This document shows, piece after piece, positions 34,379 to 44,400 of a stretch of DNA of 64,000 nucleotides (its first letter is position 1; every line of letters begins with the position of its first letter). The notes beneath the pieces were generated by a model. That model was not told where the DNA came from, made no database searches, and saw only the letters and a list, made by a program, of their open reading frames with translations. A program made the translations under genes and the position numbers. This stretch comes from JANXLS01 sp038227045 (GTDB taxonomy: Bacteria > Planctomycetota > SZUA-567 > H5-PLA8), in NCBI GenBank assembly GCA_038227045.1, contig JBBRQD010000010.1, forward strand, positions 21,977 through 85,976, in the 5' to 3' direction.

Positions 34379-35485
34379 CTACTTCTTCTTCAACACCCGC
34401 ACCCGATGCGTCTCGCTGTCCCCAATATAAACTGATCCGTCAGTATCTACAAAAATCCCGTGCAGCCGCGCCATCTTGCATTTCAGCGGGTCGCCATCCG
34501 GCCCGTCGCCTTTTTCGCCTGTCCCGGCGATGAGTTCCAGATTTCCCGTCTTTGCGTCAATCATCCGCACGCTGTGGCTCTCCGTGTCGGCCAGCCAGGC
34601 ATTCCCATCGGCATCGATGGCGATGCCTTTCGGTCCTTTCAGCGCCGCCTGTTTGGCCGGTCCGCCGTTGCCCGTGAAACCGCTCGCTCCTGTTCCGGCC
34701 ATGAGCTGAATCTTGCCGGCTTTTAAATCGAACTTCAAAACCTGGTTCCCCTCGCGAGTAACCAGCCAGAGATTCCCGGCCGCGTCAAAGTCCAGCGAGC
34801 GCGGCCCCTTCAACGGAGTCCCGGCGATCGGCGCGCCATCCGGAGTCGCCCCTGTTTTGCCGGTGCCCGCAAACGTGGAGATCGTTCCCGTCTGCATGTC
34901 CACTCGTCGAATGGAATGGTTGCCCACGTCGCAAATATACAAGCTGCCATCGGGTCCAAACTGGATGCTGTGCGGCTGCTTGAGCTGCGCCTTCTGCGCC
35001 GGTCCGTTATCGCCGCTGTATCCGGACGTGCCGGTGCCCACAAACGTCGTGATCGTGCCGGTCTTGCCATCAACGCGGCGGACGGCGTTATTCTGCATAT
35101 CCGCAATGTAATAATTCCCCGCTTTGTCGAAGCGAATCTCATGTGGCAAATTGAAGCTCGCCTGCAACGCCGGCCCCCCGTCCCCGCCATAACCCTTCTG
35201 GCCGTTCCCGGCGACACTGTGAATCGTCCCATCGGGATCGACTTTGCGAATGCGCTGCCCGGTATACTCGCAAAACCACAGCGCGCCGTCCGGTCCACGC
35301 ACGAGCCCAAACGGATTGTCCAACTGCGCCGAAACCGCCGGCCCGCCATCGCCGCTGAATCCTTGTTTGCCAGTCCCAGCAAAAGTCGCAATGCTCCACT
35401 CAGCAGCCGAAGCGCCGAAATGAAATGCCAGACTCAAAATAGAGAGCAAGACTCGCACGCGGATAAAAATGGAATTCACAAACAT
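34379..35485 (-). CDS. Secreted NHL-repeat beta-propeller protein
   Basis: A 368-residue protein with signal peptide (VLLSILSLAFHFGASAA) and six NHL-type blades, each with a G-F/Y-S-G-D-G-G-P-A element and a D-x-x-G-N-x-Y-I-A-D core, for example FDKAGNYYIADMQNNAVRRV and IDADGNAWLADTESHSVRMI. Such propellers bind proteins or glycans outside the cytoplasm; function unknown. GGGGAG directly touches the ATG at 35485, too close; a GTG two codons later (35479) has ideal 6-base spacing and may be the real start. Confidence 0.88.
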   Translation of the reverse strand: MFVNSIFIRVRVLLSILSLAFHFGASAAEWSIATFAGTGKQGFSGDGGPAVSAQLDNPFGLVRGPDGALWFCEYTGQRIRKVDPDGTIHSVAGNGQKGYGGDGGPALQASFNLPHEIRFDKAGNYYIADMQNNAVRRVDGKTGTITTFVGTGTSGYSGDNGPAQKAQLKQPHSIQFGPDGSLYICDVGNHSIRRVDMQTGTISTFAGTGKTGATPDGAPIAGTPLKGPRSLDFDAAGNLWLVTREGNQVLKFDLKAGKIQLMAGTGASGFTGNGGPAKQAALKGPKGIAIDADGNAWLADTESHSVRMIDAKTGNLELIAGTGEKGDGPDGDPLKCKMARLHGIFVDTDGSVYIGDSETHRVRVLKKK

Positions 35486-35499
35486 CTCCCCTTATTCTC

Positions 35500-35565
35500 T
35501 TCCTCTTCCCTTCCTCTTGCTTTCCTCTGCGAACCTCTGCGTCCTCTCGCGGTTAAACCCTCACG
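35500..35565. repeat. CTCTGCG/CTTTCC tandem spacer motif
   Basis: TTTCCTCTGCGAACCTCTGCG then TCCTCTCGCGGTTAAAC: short-period units of the CTCTGCG family, also seen near 38405, 49864, 49968 and 61290. It lies between divergent genes. Confidence 0.5.
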
Positions 35566-35636
35566 GTTAACTCCCCGTTTTATTCGGCAGCCTCTGCTAT
35601 AATGCCGATGACACGTCTGTCTACAAGGAGCTCTCG

Positions 35637-36341
35637 ATGTCCGTCGAACAATATTTTGGCAGAGACTTGGAAGCCATGTCCGTGGCTCGAAATTATAACA
35701 ATTGGATCATCCACGAATTTAAACCCTATTTCGGTGATTGCGTAGCGGAAGTCGGAGCCGGCTGCGGAAACTTCTCCACATTTCTATTGGAAACTGCCAT
35801 CAAACGCCTGATTGCGTTCGAGCCATCCGAAAACATGTACACTCTTCTTCACGAACGCATGAAAACCAACCCAAAAGTAGAAACCGTACAGGGCTATTTT
35901 GGCGACCACTGCAACCAATACACCGGGATGCTCGACGCCGCGCTCTATGTCAACGTGATGGAGCATGTTCCCGACGACAAAGCAGAACTGGCGCACATCC
36001 ACGGCGCGCTGAAAAAAGGCGGCCACGTGCTGATCTTCGTGCCCGCGCTGCAATGGCTCTACAGCGACTTCGACAAGCGCATCGGCCACTACCGCCGCTA
36101 CCATAAAAAAGCCCTGGCGGAATTAGTCGCCTCGTCCGGCTTCACCGTTGAGAAAATTAAGTACATGGACGCGACGGGAATACTGCCCTGGCTGATTGCC
36201 TTTAAGCTATTCAAGCTATCCATGAGCAGTGGAAAAGTCTCACTCTACGATACGCTGATCGTTCCGCCGGAGCGCTTCTTCGAAAGCCTCATCCCGCCGC
36301 CGCTGGGCAAAAATCTTTTGGTGGTGGGTCGAAAACTCTAA
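35637..36341 (+). CDS. Class I SAM-dependent methyltransferase
   Basis: A 234-residue enzyme. The SAM-binding motif I is VAEVGAGCGNFSTFLLE (about 40-56), motif II DAALYVNVMEHVPDD (about 100-114), then a LIFVPALQWLYSDFDKRIGH segment typical of small-molecule or lipid/sugar methyltransferases often found near glycosyltransferases. The convergent neighbour is a GT2 enzyme. AAGGAG precedes the ATG. Substrate unknown. Confidence 0.88.
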   Translation: MSVEQYFGRDLEAMSVARNYNNWIIHEFKPYFGDCVAEVGAGCGNFSTFLLETAIKRLIAFEPSENMYTLLHERMKTNPKVETVQGYFGDHCNQYTGMLDAALYVNVMEHVPDDKAELAHIHGALKKGGHVLIFVPALQWLYSDFDKRIGHYRRYHKKALAELVASSGFTVEKIKYMDATGILPWLIAFKLFKLSMSSGKVSLYDTLIVPPERFFESLIPPPLGKNLLVVGRKL

Positions 36342-36342
36342 T

Positions 36343-36402
36343 TTGTGGTGCAGGCTTCCAGCCTGCATATCTGTAATTGCAGGCTGGAAACCTGCACCAC
36401 AA
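36343..36402. repeat. Nested inverted repeat with GCAGGCTTCCAGCCTGC core
   Basis: Arms TTGTGGTGCAGGCTTCCAGC... (36343-36367) and 36378-36402 match at 24 of 25 positions across a 10-base loop; each arm has its own palindromic core shared with 9425-9443. Located between convergent genes, it can serve as a bidirectional terminator. Confidence 0.8.
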
Positions 36403-36406
36403 TTTC

Positions 36407-37249
36407 TTAATCCATTAGCGCCGCCGCATAGAGCTGTTCCAGATTTTTCGACGAATAAACTTTCAATTGCTCCGCGAGCTTCGCATATTTTTCAGGCAGC
36501 GGCGTGCGGGCCGGCGGCGTGGAACGGGTCGCGAACAGTCCATAGCGGAAAATGCAATACAATGCCCGAAAGGCATCCTTTAAACCTATTTTCTTGCCCT
36601 CATCGTAGGTCCGTCCATTGTACGAAATACCCAGTTCGAAAACGCAACAACCCATCTTCGCGATCTTTGCCGTGACTTCCGGCTCGAAACCAAAACGCTC
36701 TTCCTTCAATTTCACCGATTGAATCACCTCGCGCCGAAACAATTTATAGCACGTTTCCATATCGCTCAGATTCAGGTTGCTGGTCATGTTCGACAGTGTC
36801 GTCAACCAGCCGTTGGCCACGCTGTGCCAGTAATACAGCACGCGTTTCGCATCCTCGCCACGGAAGCGCGAGCCGAACACCACGTCCGCGCCATGAGCCA
36901 GCGCCGGCACAAGCAGGCGGTAAAATTCCTGCGGGTCGTATTCCAAATCCGCGTCCTGCACGATCGCATAAAAGCCCGTCGCGTGCTGAAATCCCGTCGC
37001 CAGCGCCGCGCCCTTGCCGCGATTTTTCGCGTGATAAAACGCCTTGACCCGAGGCTCGCGCGCCGCGATCGCTTCGAGCTTTTCGCGCGATTTGTCCTTC
37101 GACGCATCGTCCACCACGATAATTTCCAGCGGCAGCCGCACGCGCAAAACCTGCGCAACAATGTGCTCCAGCGTCCGCTCCTCGTTGTAGCACGGAATGA
37201 TCACGGACAGCAGCGGCGGAATGGCCTGCTCGGCGGATGGAGCCATCAT
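36407..37249 (-). CDS. GT2-family glycosyltransferase (polyprenyl-phosphate sugar type)
   Basis: A 280-residue GT-A enzyme. LSVIIPCYNEERTLEHIVAQ and EIIVVDDASKDKSREKL form the nucleotide-binding half; IVQDADLEYDP contains the D-x-D motif. The following MTSNLNLSDMETCYKLFRRE matches dolichyl/polyprenyl-phosphate mannosyl- or glucosyltransferases, which load a sugar on a lipid carrier. No C-terminal membrane helices are present, as in Dpm1-like soluble forms. The nearby methyltransferase may act in the same surface-sugar route (inference). Confidence 0.9.
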   Translation of the reverse strand: MMAPSAEQAIPPLLSVIIPCYNEERTLEHIVAQVLRVRLPLEIIVVDDASKDKSREKLEAIAAREPRVKAFYHAKNRGKGAALATGFQHATGFYAIVQDADLEYDPQEFYRLLVPALAHGADVVFGSRFRGEDAKRVLYYWHSVANGWLTTLSNMTSNLNLSDMETCYKLFRREVIQSVKLKEERFGFEPEVTAKIAKMGCCVFELGISYNGRTYDEGKKIGLKDAFRALYCIFRYGLFATRSTPPARTPLPEKYAKLAEQLKVYSSKNLEQLYAAALMD

Positions 37250-37453
37250 GAACGCGTTCCCGAATGGGCGTTGTGTGAATTGAAAAAAAGAATCTAACGA
37301 GAGAGCGTGCGAATTTCAATCGACTTCGTTTCCCCTCATTTCCCGATCCTCGATCTACAGCATTTCTAAAGGTTTGCCTAATTCATTCGGCCGTGTACAT
37401 TATTATTCTCGATCCAGGATAACGCAACGAAGAACCGCTTTTCACGGTGAACC

Positions 37454-38170
37454 ATGCGCACCACTCTGATTGCAATCGCGTGTTTGGCCGTGGGTCTGGC
37501 GGGCGGTTTTGCGTTGGGCTATTGGGCGCACGGGGCATCCGTGCCGAAAAGATCGCTGCAGCTCGACATCGCCGATGGCGGTGTGTATCGCGTGCGCGCG
37601 GTAGTCGACGGCGACACCGTGGTGCTCGAAAATGGTTTGCATCTGCGCTACAACGGCATGAACGCGCCGGAGACGGGGCGCTGGAGTAAAGATTATTCGC
37701 CGATGTCCAAGGAAGCGACGGCGAAAAATATCGAACTGGTCGAAGGCAAGCGCGTGCGCCTGAAACTGGCCAGCGATCCCATCGACATGCACGGCAGAGT
37801 GGTGGCCAACGTCTTCATCGTCCCCGACGACCCCAAACAGCCAGAACGCGAACTCCGCGAAATCATGATCAAAGAAGGCTTCGCGAAAGCGATGGACGTG
37901 GGCATTACCAAAGACGAATACAAGACGCTAAAAAGCTGGCAGGACGAAGCCAAAACCAACCAAGTTGGAATCTGGGGCATCAAAAACGACCCCAAACCGC
38001 CCGAGGAAACAAAGCCGTTTTGCGCGTCCAGCACCGGCAAGCTGTACCACAAATCAGACTGCCACGTCGCCAAGCGCATCACAGCCGCCAACCGCCACGA
38101 ATATGCGACGGCCGAGGAGGCTGAGGCGGTTGGGTTGAAGCCGTGTTCGTTTTGTTTGGGGAAGAAGTGA
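37454..38170 (+). CDS. Exported thermonuclease (SNase)-like protein with Cys/His tail
   Basis: A 238-residue protein: N-terminal signal/anchor (IAIACLAVGLAGGFALGYWA), then a staphylococcal-nuclease OB fold with RVRAVVDGDTVVLENGLHLR, NGMNAPETG and MHGRVVANVF, which carry the expected calcium-binding Asp and catalytic Arg/Glu. It probably cleaves nucleic acid outside the cytoplasm. After residue 185 comes FCASSTGKLYHKSDCHVAKRI ending GLKPCSFC, the small Ada-like metal-binding domain often fused to secreted nucleases. Confidence 0.9.
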   Translation: MRTTLIAIACLAVGLAGGFALGYWAHGASVPKRSLQLDIADGGVYRVRAVVDGDTVVLENGLHLRYNGMNAPETGRWSKDYSPMSKEATAKNIELVEGKRVRLKLASDPIDMHGRVVANVFIVPDDPKQPERELREIMIKEGFAKAMDVGITKDEYKTLKSWQDEAKTNQVGIWGIKNDPKPPEETKPFCASSTGKLYHKSDCHVAKRITAANRHEYATAEEAEAVGLKPCSFCLGKK

Positions 38171-38236
38171 AATTGCAATATTGAGACTGTTGTTTAAAAA
38201 GTGGATTCGCTTAAAATTCAGTGCGGATTGCGTTTC

Positions 38237-38356
38237 GTCCCGGAGGGACGGCTGAAATCGCGCGTCTAATTTCAGCCGTCCCTCCGGGACTATCAAACCT
38301 TTATCATGCTTTCCCAGCGCTGAAGCGCTGGCTATTTTCAAATGTCCCTCCGGGAC
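38237..38356. repeat. Perfect 22-base hairpin and related palindromes
   Basis: GTCCCGGAGGGACGGCTGAA (38237 on) pairs with its complement at 38269-38290 across a 10-base loop, 22 bases without mismatch. AGCGCTGAAGCGCT near 38311 and a further TCCCTCCGGGAC at 38343-38356 follow. It is a relative of the CCTCCGGG elements at 11.4 and 28.9 kb and lies between convergent genes, so it likely also terminates. Confidence 0.8.
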
Positions 38357-38404
38357 AAGGAATCGGTAGCAACATACTGTGAGTAGAGGTAAAGAACATG
38401 GACC

Positions 38405-38449
38405 CGCTCCGTTTTTTTCCTTTGCGTCTTTGCGCCTTTGCGAGAGACA
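38405..38449. repeat. CTTTGCG tandem motif behind the macroglobulin gene
   Basis: CCTTTGCGTCTTTGCGCCTT continues TGCGAGAGAC, three 7-8 base units immediately downstream of the macroglobulin stop codon. Related strings are at 9320, 49890, 49971 and 61293. Confidence 0.6.
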
Positions 38450-38450
38450 A

Positions 38451-41400
38451 TCAATCCGCGATCTTCAACTTGATCTCATCCGAATTCGCCTTCAACTCCG
38501 GCGCATACATCGCGCTGGCCTTCGTCGGCAGGGCGCTGAACGTGCCTGGGATTTCGGCCCGCATCCGGTACGCGACACTGTGCTTGCCGCGCGCCAGTTG
38601 CCGCACGAACAGACACACCCGTTCGTCGCGCAGTTCCATGTATGCGCCCATGTCGTTGCCGTTGTAGCCGCTGCGCACTTCCACCGGTTCGAAACCGGCT
38701 GCTTTTGCGTCTTCGAACAGGATGTACTCGTAGTCGTTCTTGCTGTCGATCTCCAGTTCGATTTCGACCAGGTCGCCGCTCTTGAGCTGCGCCATGTTGG
38801 CCAGCGGCTCGCGCTCGTACTTCTCCACTTTCTGTCCGACGGACTGGCCGTGATCGCCCTGTACCTTGATCGCTTTGTCCACCTTCTTGAGCTTGTAGTA
38901 TTTGCGGTCCACCTTTATTTCCAGACCCGCTTTTTTGATGTCGTCTTCCAGCGTGAAGTTCGTCGAGTAGGCATTGTAGTAAACCGGCCCGGTGCCTTTT
39001 TTGCGGAACTCCACTTTATGCGCGCCGCTGGTGACCTGTTCGCCGGTCAGCACCACCTTGTTGTCGAACGAGAACAGATTCGACTGATTGATCGTGACCG
39101 TCTTGGCCACTTTGCCGTCGAGCACCACATCCAGCGTCATGTCGGGGGCGTCTTCGCCGCTGGCGGTCATGTATTCGGCCATCGCTTCGACGCAGATCGC
39201 CGTATCGCGGGTGCTGTTCCAATAGGTCGCATGGTGGCGGTTGTTGAGCAGATACTTGACCAGCCGCGACGCCTTCTCGTTCTTCGGATCGACGGCGGCC
39301 AGCAGCTTCAGGTAATACGCCTGCGCTTCGTACTCGCTGCCGTACCAATACCACCAATAGTTATTTTCCGGCAGCTTCAAGTACGCCGTCTGATTTTCAT
39401 CGTCTTGAACGAGGTACTGATCGATGTTCTGCATGATCATCGCCAGCTTCTCGGCCTGCTTCTGCTTGTTCAACGCCAGGCCGAACATCGACTTTGCGTA
39501 GACGGCCAAGTTGTTGCGGTCGCGGTACAGGAAGTCGCGCATCTCGGCGTTGTCCTGTCCGCCATCGACCAGGACCATGTAGTTGAACGCGTCCAGGTTG
39601 TCCGCCGATTCCTTGTACGGCTGGATCTTCGCCGGGCCGTTCTTGATCATCGCCAGTTCTTTTTGCTGGTGATTCTTCAGCCAGTTCACGCCACGCTCCA
39701 ACATTCCGGCCGGCAGCGCCACGCCGCTGTTCTTGGCGATCTGCATGCCGTGGACGACGTACGCCGTGGTGTGCGGATAGGAATATTCGCCGGTTCCGCT
39801 GAACCAGCCCCAGCCGCCGTCGCCGCACTGCATCGCCGCGAGGTGCTCCACGCCGTTCTTGACGATGCGCTTCACTTCGGCGTCGTCGAACACGGGATTG
39901 ACGTCGTAGCGTTTCCATTTCTTCGCGCGCGCCACGTCGTCGCCGATCTCCTGCGCGTTAAGATTCGTAATCTTGTCTTTCACGTCCTGCAAATTGATGT
40001 TCATCCGCAGCAGCACCTTTTGCGTGATCGCGGCCGGGAGGAAGCGGTTGAGTGTCTGTTCGGTGCACTTGTAGTCGTAGTCGATGAGGTACGGCAGCGC
40101 ATCGACCATCGCTCCCGCCAGCGTCGGCGAGTAGCGCACTTCCAGGCGGCTGTCCGACGCGCGGCGTTCCGCCGGGACGGTGAACGCGATGCTGCCGGTG
40201 TTTTTGTCCGGGCGAATGTTTCCGGAGAACGATTCCGTCTTCAGGAGGCCGTGAATATACGCGGGGAATTTCAGTTCCATCGCGTCGGATTCTTCGTTCG
40301 TCAGCGCCTTCACGCGGATCGCGGCCTGCCCCGACGAAGTCACGCGCACCTGCCAATCCACGCGCAGTTCGCCGTTCGCTTCGACTTCCACCGAACGCTT
40401 CAACGCGGTGATCGGTTCGATGCAGCCGCCGTCGAGTTCGAGAGAGACTTCGACTTTTTTCTTCTCCTTGAGGAAATTGTGCACGTTCGCCGAGAGCACG
40501 ACTTCGTCTTTCTGCGTGAAGAAGCGCGGCGATTGCAGCCGAATGATGACGTTCTTTTTCGTGATCACTTCCACGTCGCCCTGGCCGACGCGCGAGCCGT
40601 TGCTCATCGTCCAGACTTTCAGTTTCCACGTGGTCAGGCTCTCGGGCATGTCCAGCTCGAATTCGGCGATACCTTGAGCATTCGTATTGAGCGTCGCGGC
40701 CCAGAATGCGGTGTCCGCGAAATTCTTGCGCACGACCGTCTCCGCCATTGTCTCGCCTGGCCCGCCACCACTGCCCAGACCCTCCGCTTCGCTGCGCTTG
40801 TCCGCTGCAAGCGCCCGACGGTTGACTTGTTGTTCGCTGACGCCATTCGCATTCATAGACTTGAAAGCCGCCGAGGGTGCCGCAGGCTCTCCCGCCACCG
40901 CATCCATGGCCGACGCCGCCTTCTCCATTTGCTCGCCGCCATCCGACTTCCGCGCCGCATCGCGCAGCATGCCCTCACCTTTGCCGCGCCCCGGCTTTCC
41001 GCCCCCGAAGCCGGATTTCAACATATCCCCGCCCTCGCTCAGCGCGCCAAAGACGCCCAGGTAACCCATTCCCATTTCGCCGCTCTTTAGAATATTGTAG
41101 CCGCTCTTGTTCAGCGACGATTCGCTCTGCGGATAATTCTGCCGCCGCCATTTCCAGAAAAAGCTGCGGATTTCCGCGACGTTGGATCCACCCGAAATGT
41201 ACTCGACCGACTTGTCGTAAACCGAGATGGTCGTGCTGCCCACTACAGGCTCGCCGGTGATGTCGGTGAGCTTGATTTTGACCTTCGCCTTCTGCCCCGG
41301 CTTGTACTCCGTCGCGTTTGGAATCACTTCGACATTCGTGACCCGGCTCTCCGGCGGCACGACGATTTCCTTCGTTTCGCTGAAGACTTTTCCGCCGCTC

Positions 41401-44400
41401 ACCACCGTTGCTTCAATGAACATGTTGGGCATGTCGCGCTGCGCAACCAGCAGTTCTTCCATCGCGCTCTTGCCGGTGAGGTGCAGCAACTTCGGCCGTT
41501 CGCAGATGCCGTTCGATGCGCGCGGGAAGAGCAGCACGGTCGTGTTTTCGCGGTTGGCGTTGATCATCAATTTGATCTTGTCGCCCGCCGCGTATTCGCG
41601 CTTCTCCGGCACGATTTCGATGTCGTTGAAGTGGTACGCCGTGCCATTGAATCCTTCGCCCGTCACCACGAAGACGTACCCGCCTTCTATTTCGTGTTTC
41701 TGATCGTCGACGACCTTGTAGCTGAGGCGGTACTGCCCCGGCGCGGCCGCTTTGATCTGCTGACGCGCCTTGCCTTCCACGTTCGTATCGAGATCCCACT
41801 CCTGCACCGCTTTCTCGACAGGCTGAGCGTCCTTGTCGTAAGTCACTTGCAGGAGTTTCAGAGCGCCCTTGCCCTTCACCGGCTTGTTGTCGACGGTCTG
41901 CGCGGAGAAGTCTGCGTTGATCGCATCGCCCGTTCGATAGTGCCCGCGGTCCAGCCATGCGTAGACCTTGAACGGCTTGCGAGCGACGATAACGCTGCCC
42001 GAGCCGACGATCGTGCGGCGCGAATTGTCGGTGACTTCGGCCGTGATTTCATAGCGGTGATCTGTGTTGCCGTGAACGGCTTTGGCGACTGCGGTGTCGA
42101 TTTCAACCTTGAACGTCCCGTCCGCATTCAGCGGCACTTCGTTCTCGCTGATCACTTCCGGCGGCGTCTGCGCATGGCCCCACCACCAGGCGATCGGGCG
42201 CCGGTGGCCCCACTCGCTCCAGCCCGGATACCACTTGTAATCGTACGCGAACCACCAATAGCCCGGTTCGTAGAACCAATCCCATGTGCCCTTCGGGTAG
42301 AAGTTGGCGCTGTGGTCGCTGCGCAGGATTTTGTACTTAATTTTCCCCTGAGCCACTGGAGCGCCGAAGTAGTACTTCGCGGTAATCGTCGCGGTAATCT
42401 TTTCGCCCAGCATGACCGGTTCGGACGGCGCATCGACCTTCACTTCGAACTCGGGCTTCTTGTATTCCTCCAGCCGGAATCCGACGTATCCATTGACGTG
42501 GGGCACCGCGATGTAGTACTGGCCGAGCGTCGCTTCCTTGTCCAATTTGAATTCGCCATCGATGCCGCCGAACGCGTCGGCTTTGTAGGTCTTCTCGAAT
42601 ATCTTTTCGCCCTTTGGATTTTGAATCTGCAGAGTCAAATCCTGGTTCGCGTACTGCGACGGACCTTTCTCGTCGTATTTCGCGTTGCCGGTCCAGAACT
42701 TAAATTTGATCGACTGATCGGGACGGTAGACGGGCCGGTCGGTCATGCCAAACGATTTGACCTGGTTGTATTGCTGATCGTACCAGGGGTTATTCCAGAT
42801 GCCGGTGAAGCCCAAATGCGCGAACCGCCCATCGGGAGTCGTCGCGGTTATCAGCCAATTATAATCGGCGGGCAGATTCTTGTCGCTTAAAAAAGCCTGG
42901 CCTTCGCCGTCCGCCGTTGCGCTTTGTTCCGCGGTGTCGATCGTGTAAATGTTGTTGTTCCAGCGCTGACGGTAACCGAAGAATTCAAGTTTCGCATTCG
43001 GCACCGGTTTGCCCGATTCCGCGTCGGCAATGTACAGATAGGATTGCTTGTCGAGATTCTTTTTGACAATCGCGGTATCGGCAACCCACATCACGATGCG
43101 GCTTAAGTTTCCGTTCGCCATCTGCGCGGTCACGAGATACGCGCCGGCTTTCTTTAACGGCGTTTCAACGGTCACGTGCCGGTCGAAGTGCTTCTCGCGC
43201 GGCTTAAGCTCCAGCTCCCATTTGCCGGCCTTTTCGCCCAAATACTGAGCCTGATTTTGTTCGACGAGCCGATAGCCGATGTTGTCGATGTTGAGACTCT
43301 GCCAATCCATCTGTTTGGGCTTCGATTTGATGTAAGCTTTGACGTCGCCGAGCAGTTTTGACACGTTGATTTCGGTGGCTTCAAAGCTGACTTTGTCGCC
43401 GTTGCGGAAACGGTATTCCACGCTTGCGCCCTGAACCGCCGATTGGGTTCCAATGCCTTCGAACACCCCCCAGTTGCCGAGAATCGCGTCGATGCGCTGC
43501 TGCAGTTCTTTCTTCGGCCCAAATTCGCCGATGCTGCGTTTCCAATATTCGACGGCGCGGTCGTACTGCTGCCGGTTTTCGAAAATGCCGGCCAGCGCCT
43601 GCAGCGATTGGTTTGCGAAACCATTGCCTTTGAATTGGTCCGCATTGCTCTGATAGATTTTAATAAAATTGAATTCGTCGGAAAGCTTGAAACGCTTGAT
43701 TCCATTCGCCAGCCGCGCGATGGTTTCGTCTTCGCCCAGCGTCTTGACCGCGTACGGCCCGCTCTCGTCCTTTTCCTTTACGCCGCCGCTATCGCCGAAG
43801 CTCGCGAAACCGGTCATCGTCTGCACGTCGAACTGGTTTTGCAAAAACTGCGCAAACGTGTAACGCATTTCAGCCGCGCGGTCCGCGTTCAGTTCCTCGG
43901 CCTGCATCAAACAGAAACGCCAGCGTTCGCCGTCATTCGCCGCGTCCTCGAAAGACTTGGGAACTTTATACAGAACCGGCTTGCCGTCGTTGTCCACCGG
44001 CGCCGCGTGCGCGGTGCCGCCGTTCCAGCGGCCACGGCCGCCGTAGTAACCGTCCTCGTAATCCGGCAATTTCTCGATATCCGTCAGATCCTGAAGCTTC
44101 CAGGCTTCGTAATATCCGCCGAGCATCAGCGTGTTGGCGACCTGCGTATAGAATTGCGAAAGCGCTTTTTTGTCCGTTTCGTCCTTGCTCACCGCCATGG
44201 CTTGTTTGAGCAGTTGCAGCCCGCGCACGCGGTCGCGCGGCTGCGCGTTGACGTAGCGCCCTTCGCCGCGCCGGTGCCCGCGCGAGAATTTGCCGGCCAC
44301 TATAAAGCCGACGTGGTTGCCCTCAATGTACGTCTGTGCCGCGCGTTCGAGCAGGTGCCAGTTCTTTGCATGAACGGCAATCGTCTTCTCGCGGAATTCG

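Noticed and set aside
36343..36675. A 110-codon open frame beginning in the nested repeat at 36.35 kb
   Set aside because: Its N-terminal part is translation of the inverted repeat and the rest is antisense to the GT2 gene.
38379..41090. A 903-codon open frame on the plus strand, antisense to the macroglobulin gene
   Set aside because: Low-complexity His/Arg/Val-rich translation in the codon-shadow frame of a well-supported GC-rich gene; no domain, no ribosome-binding site.
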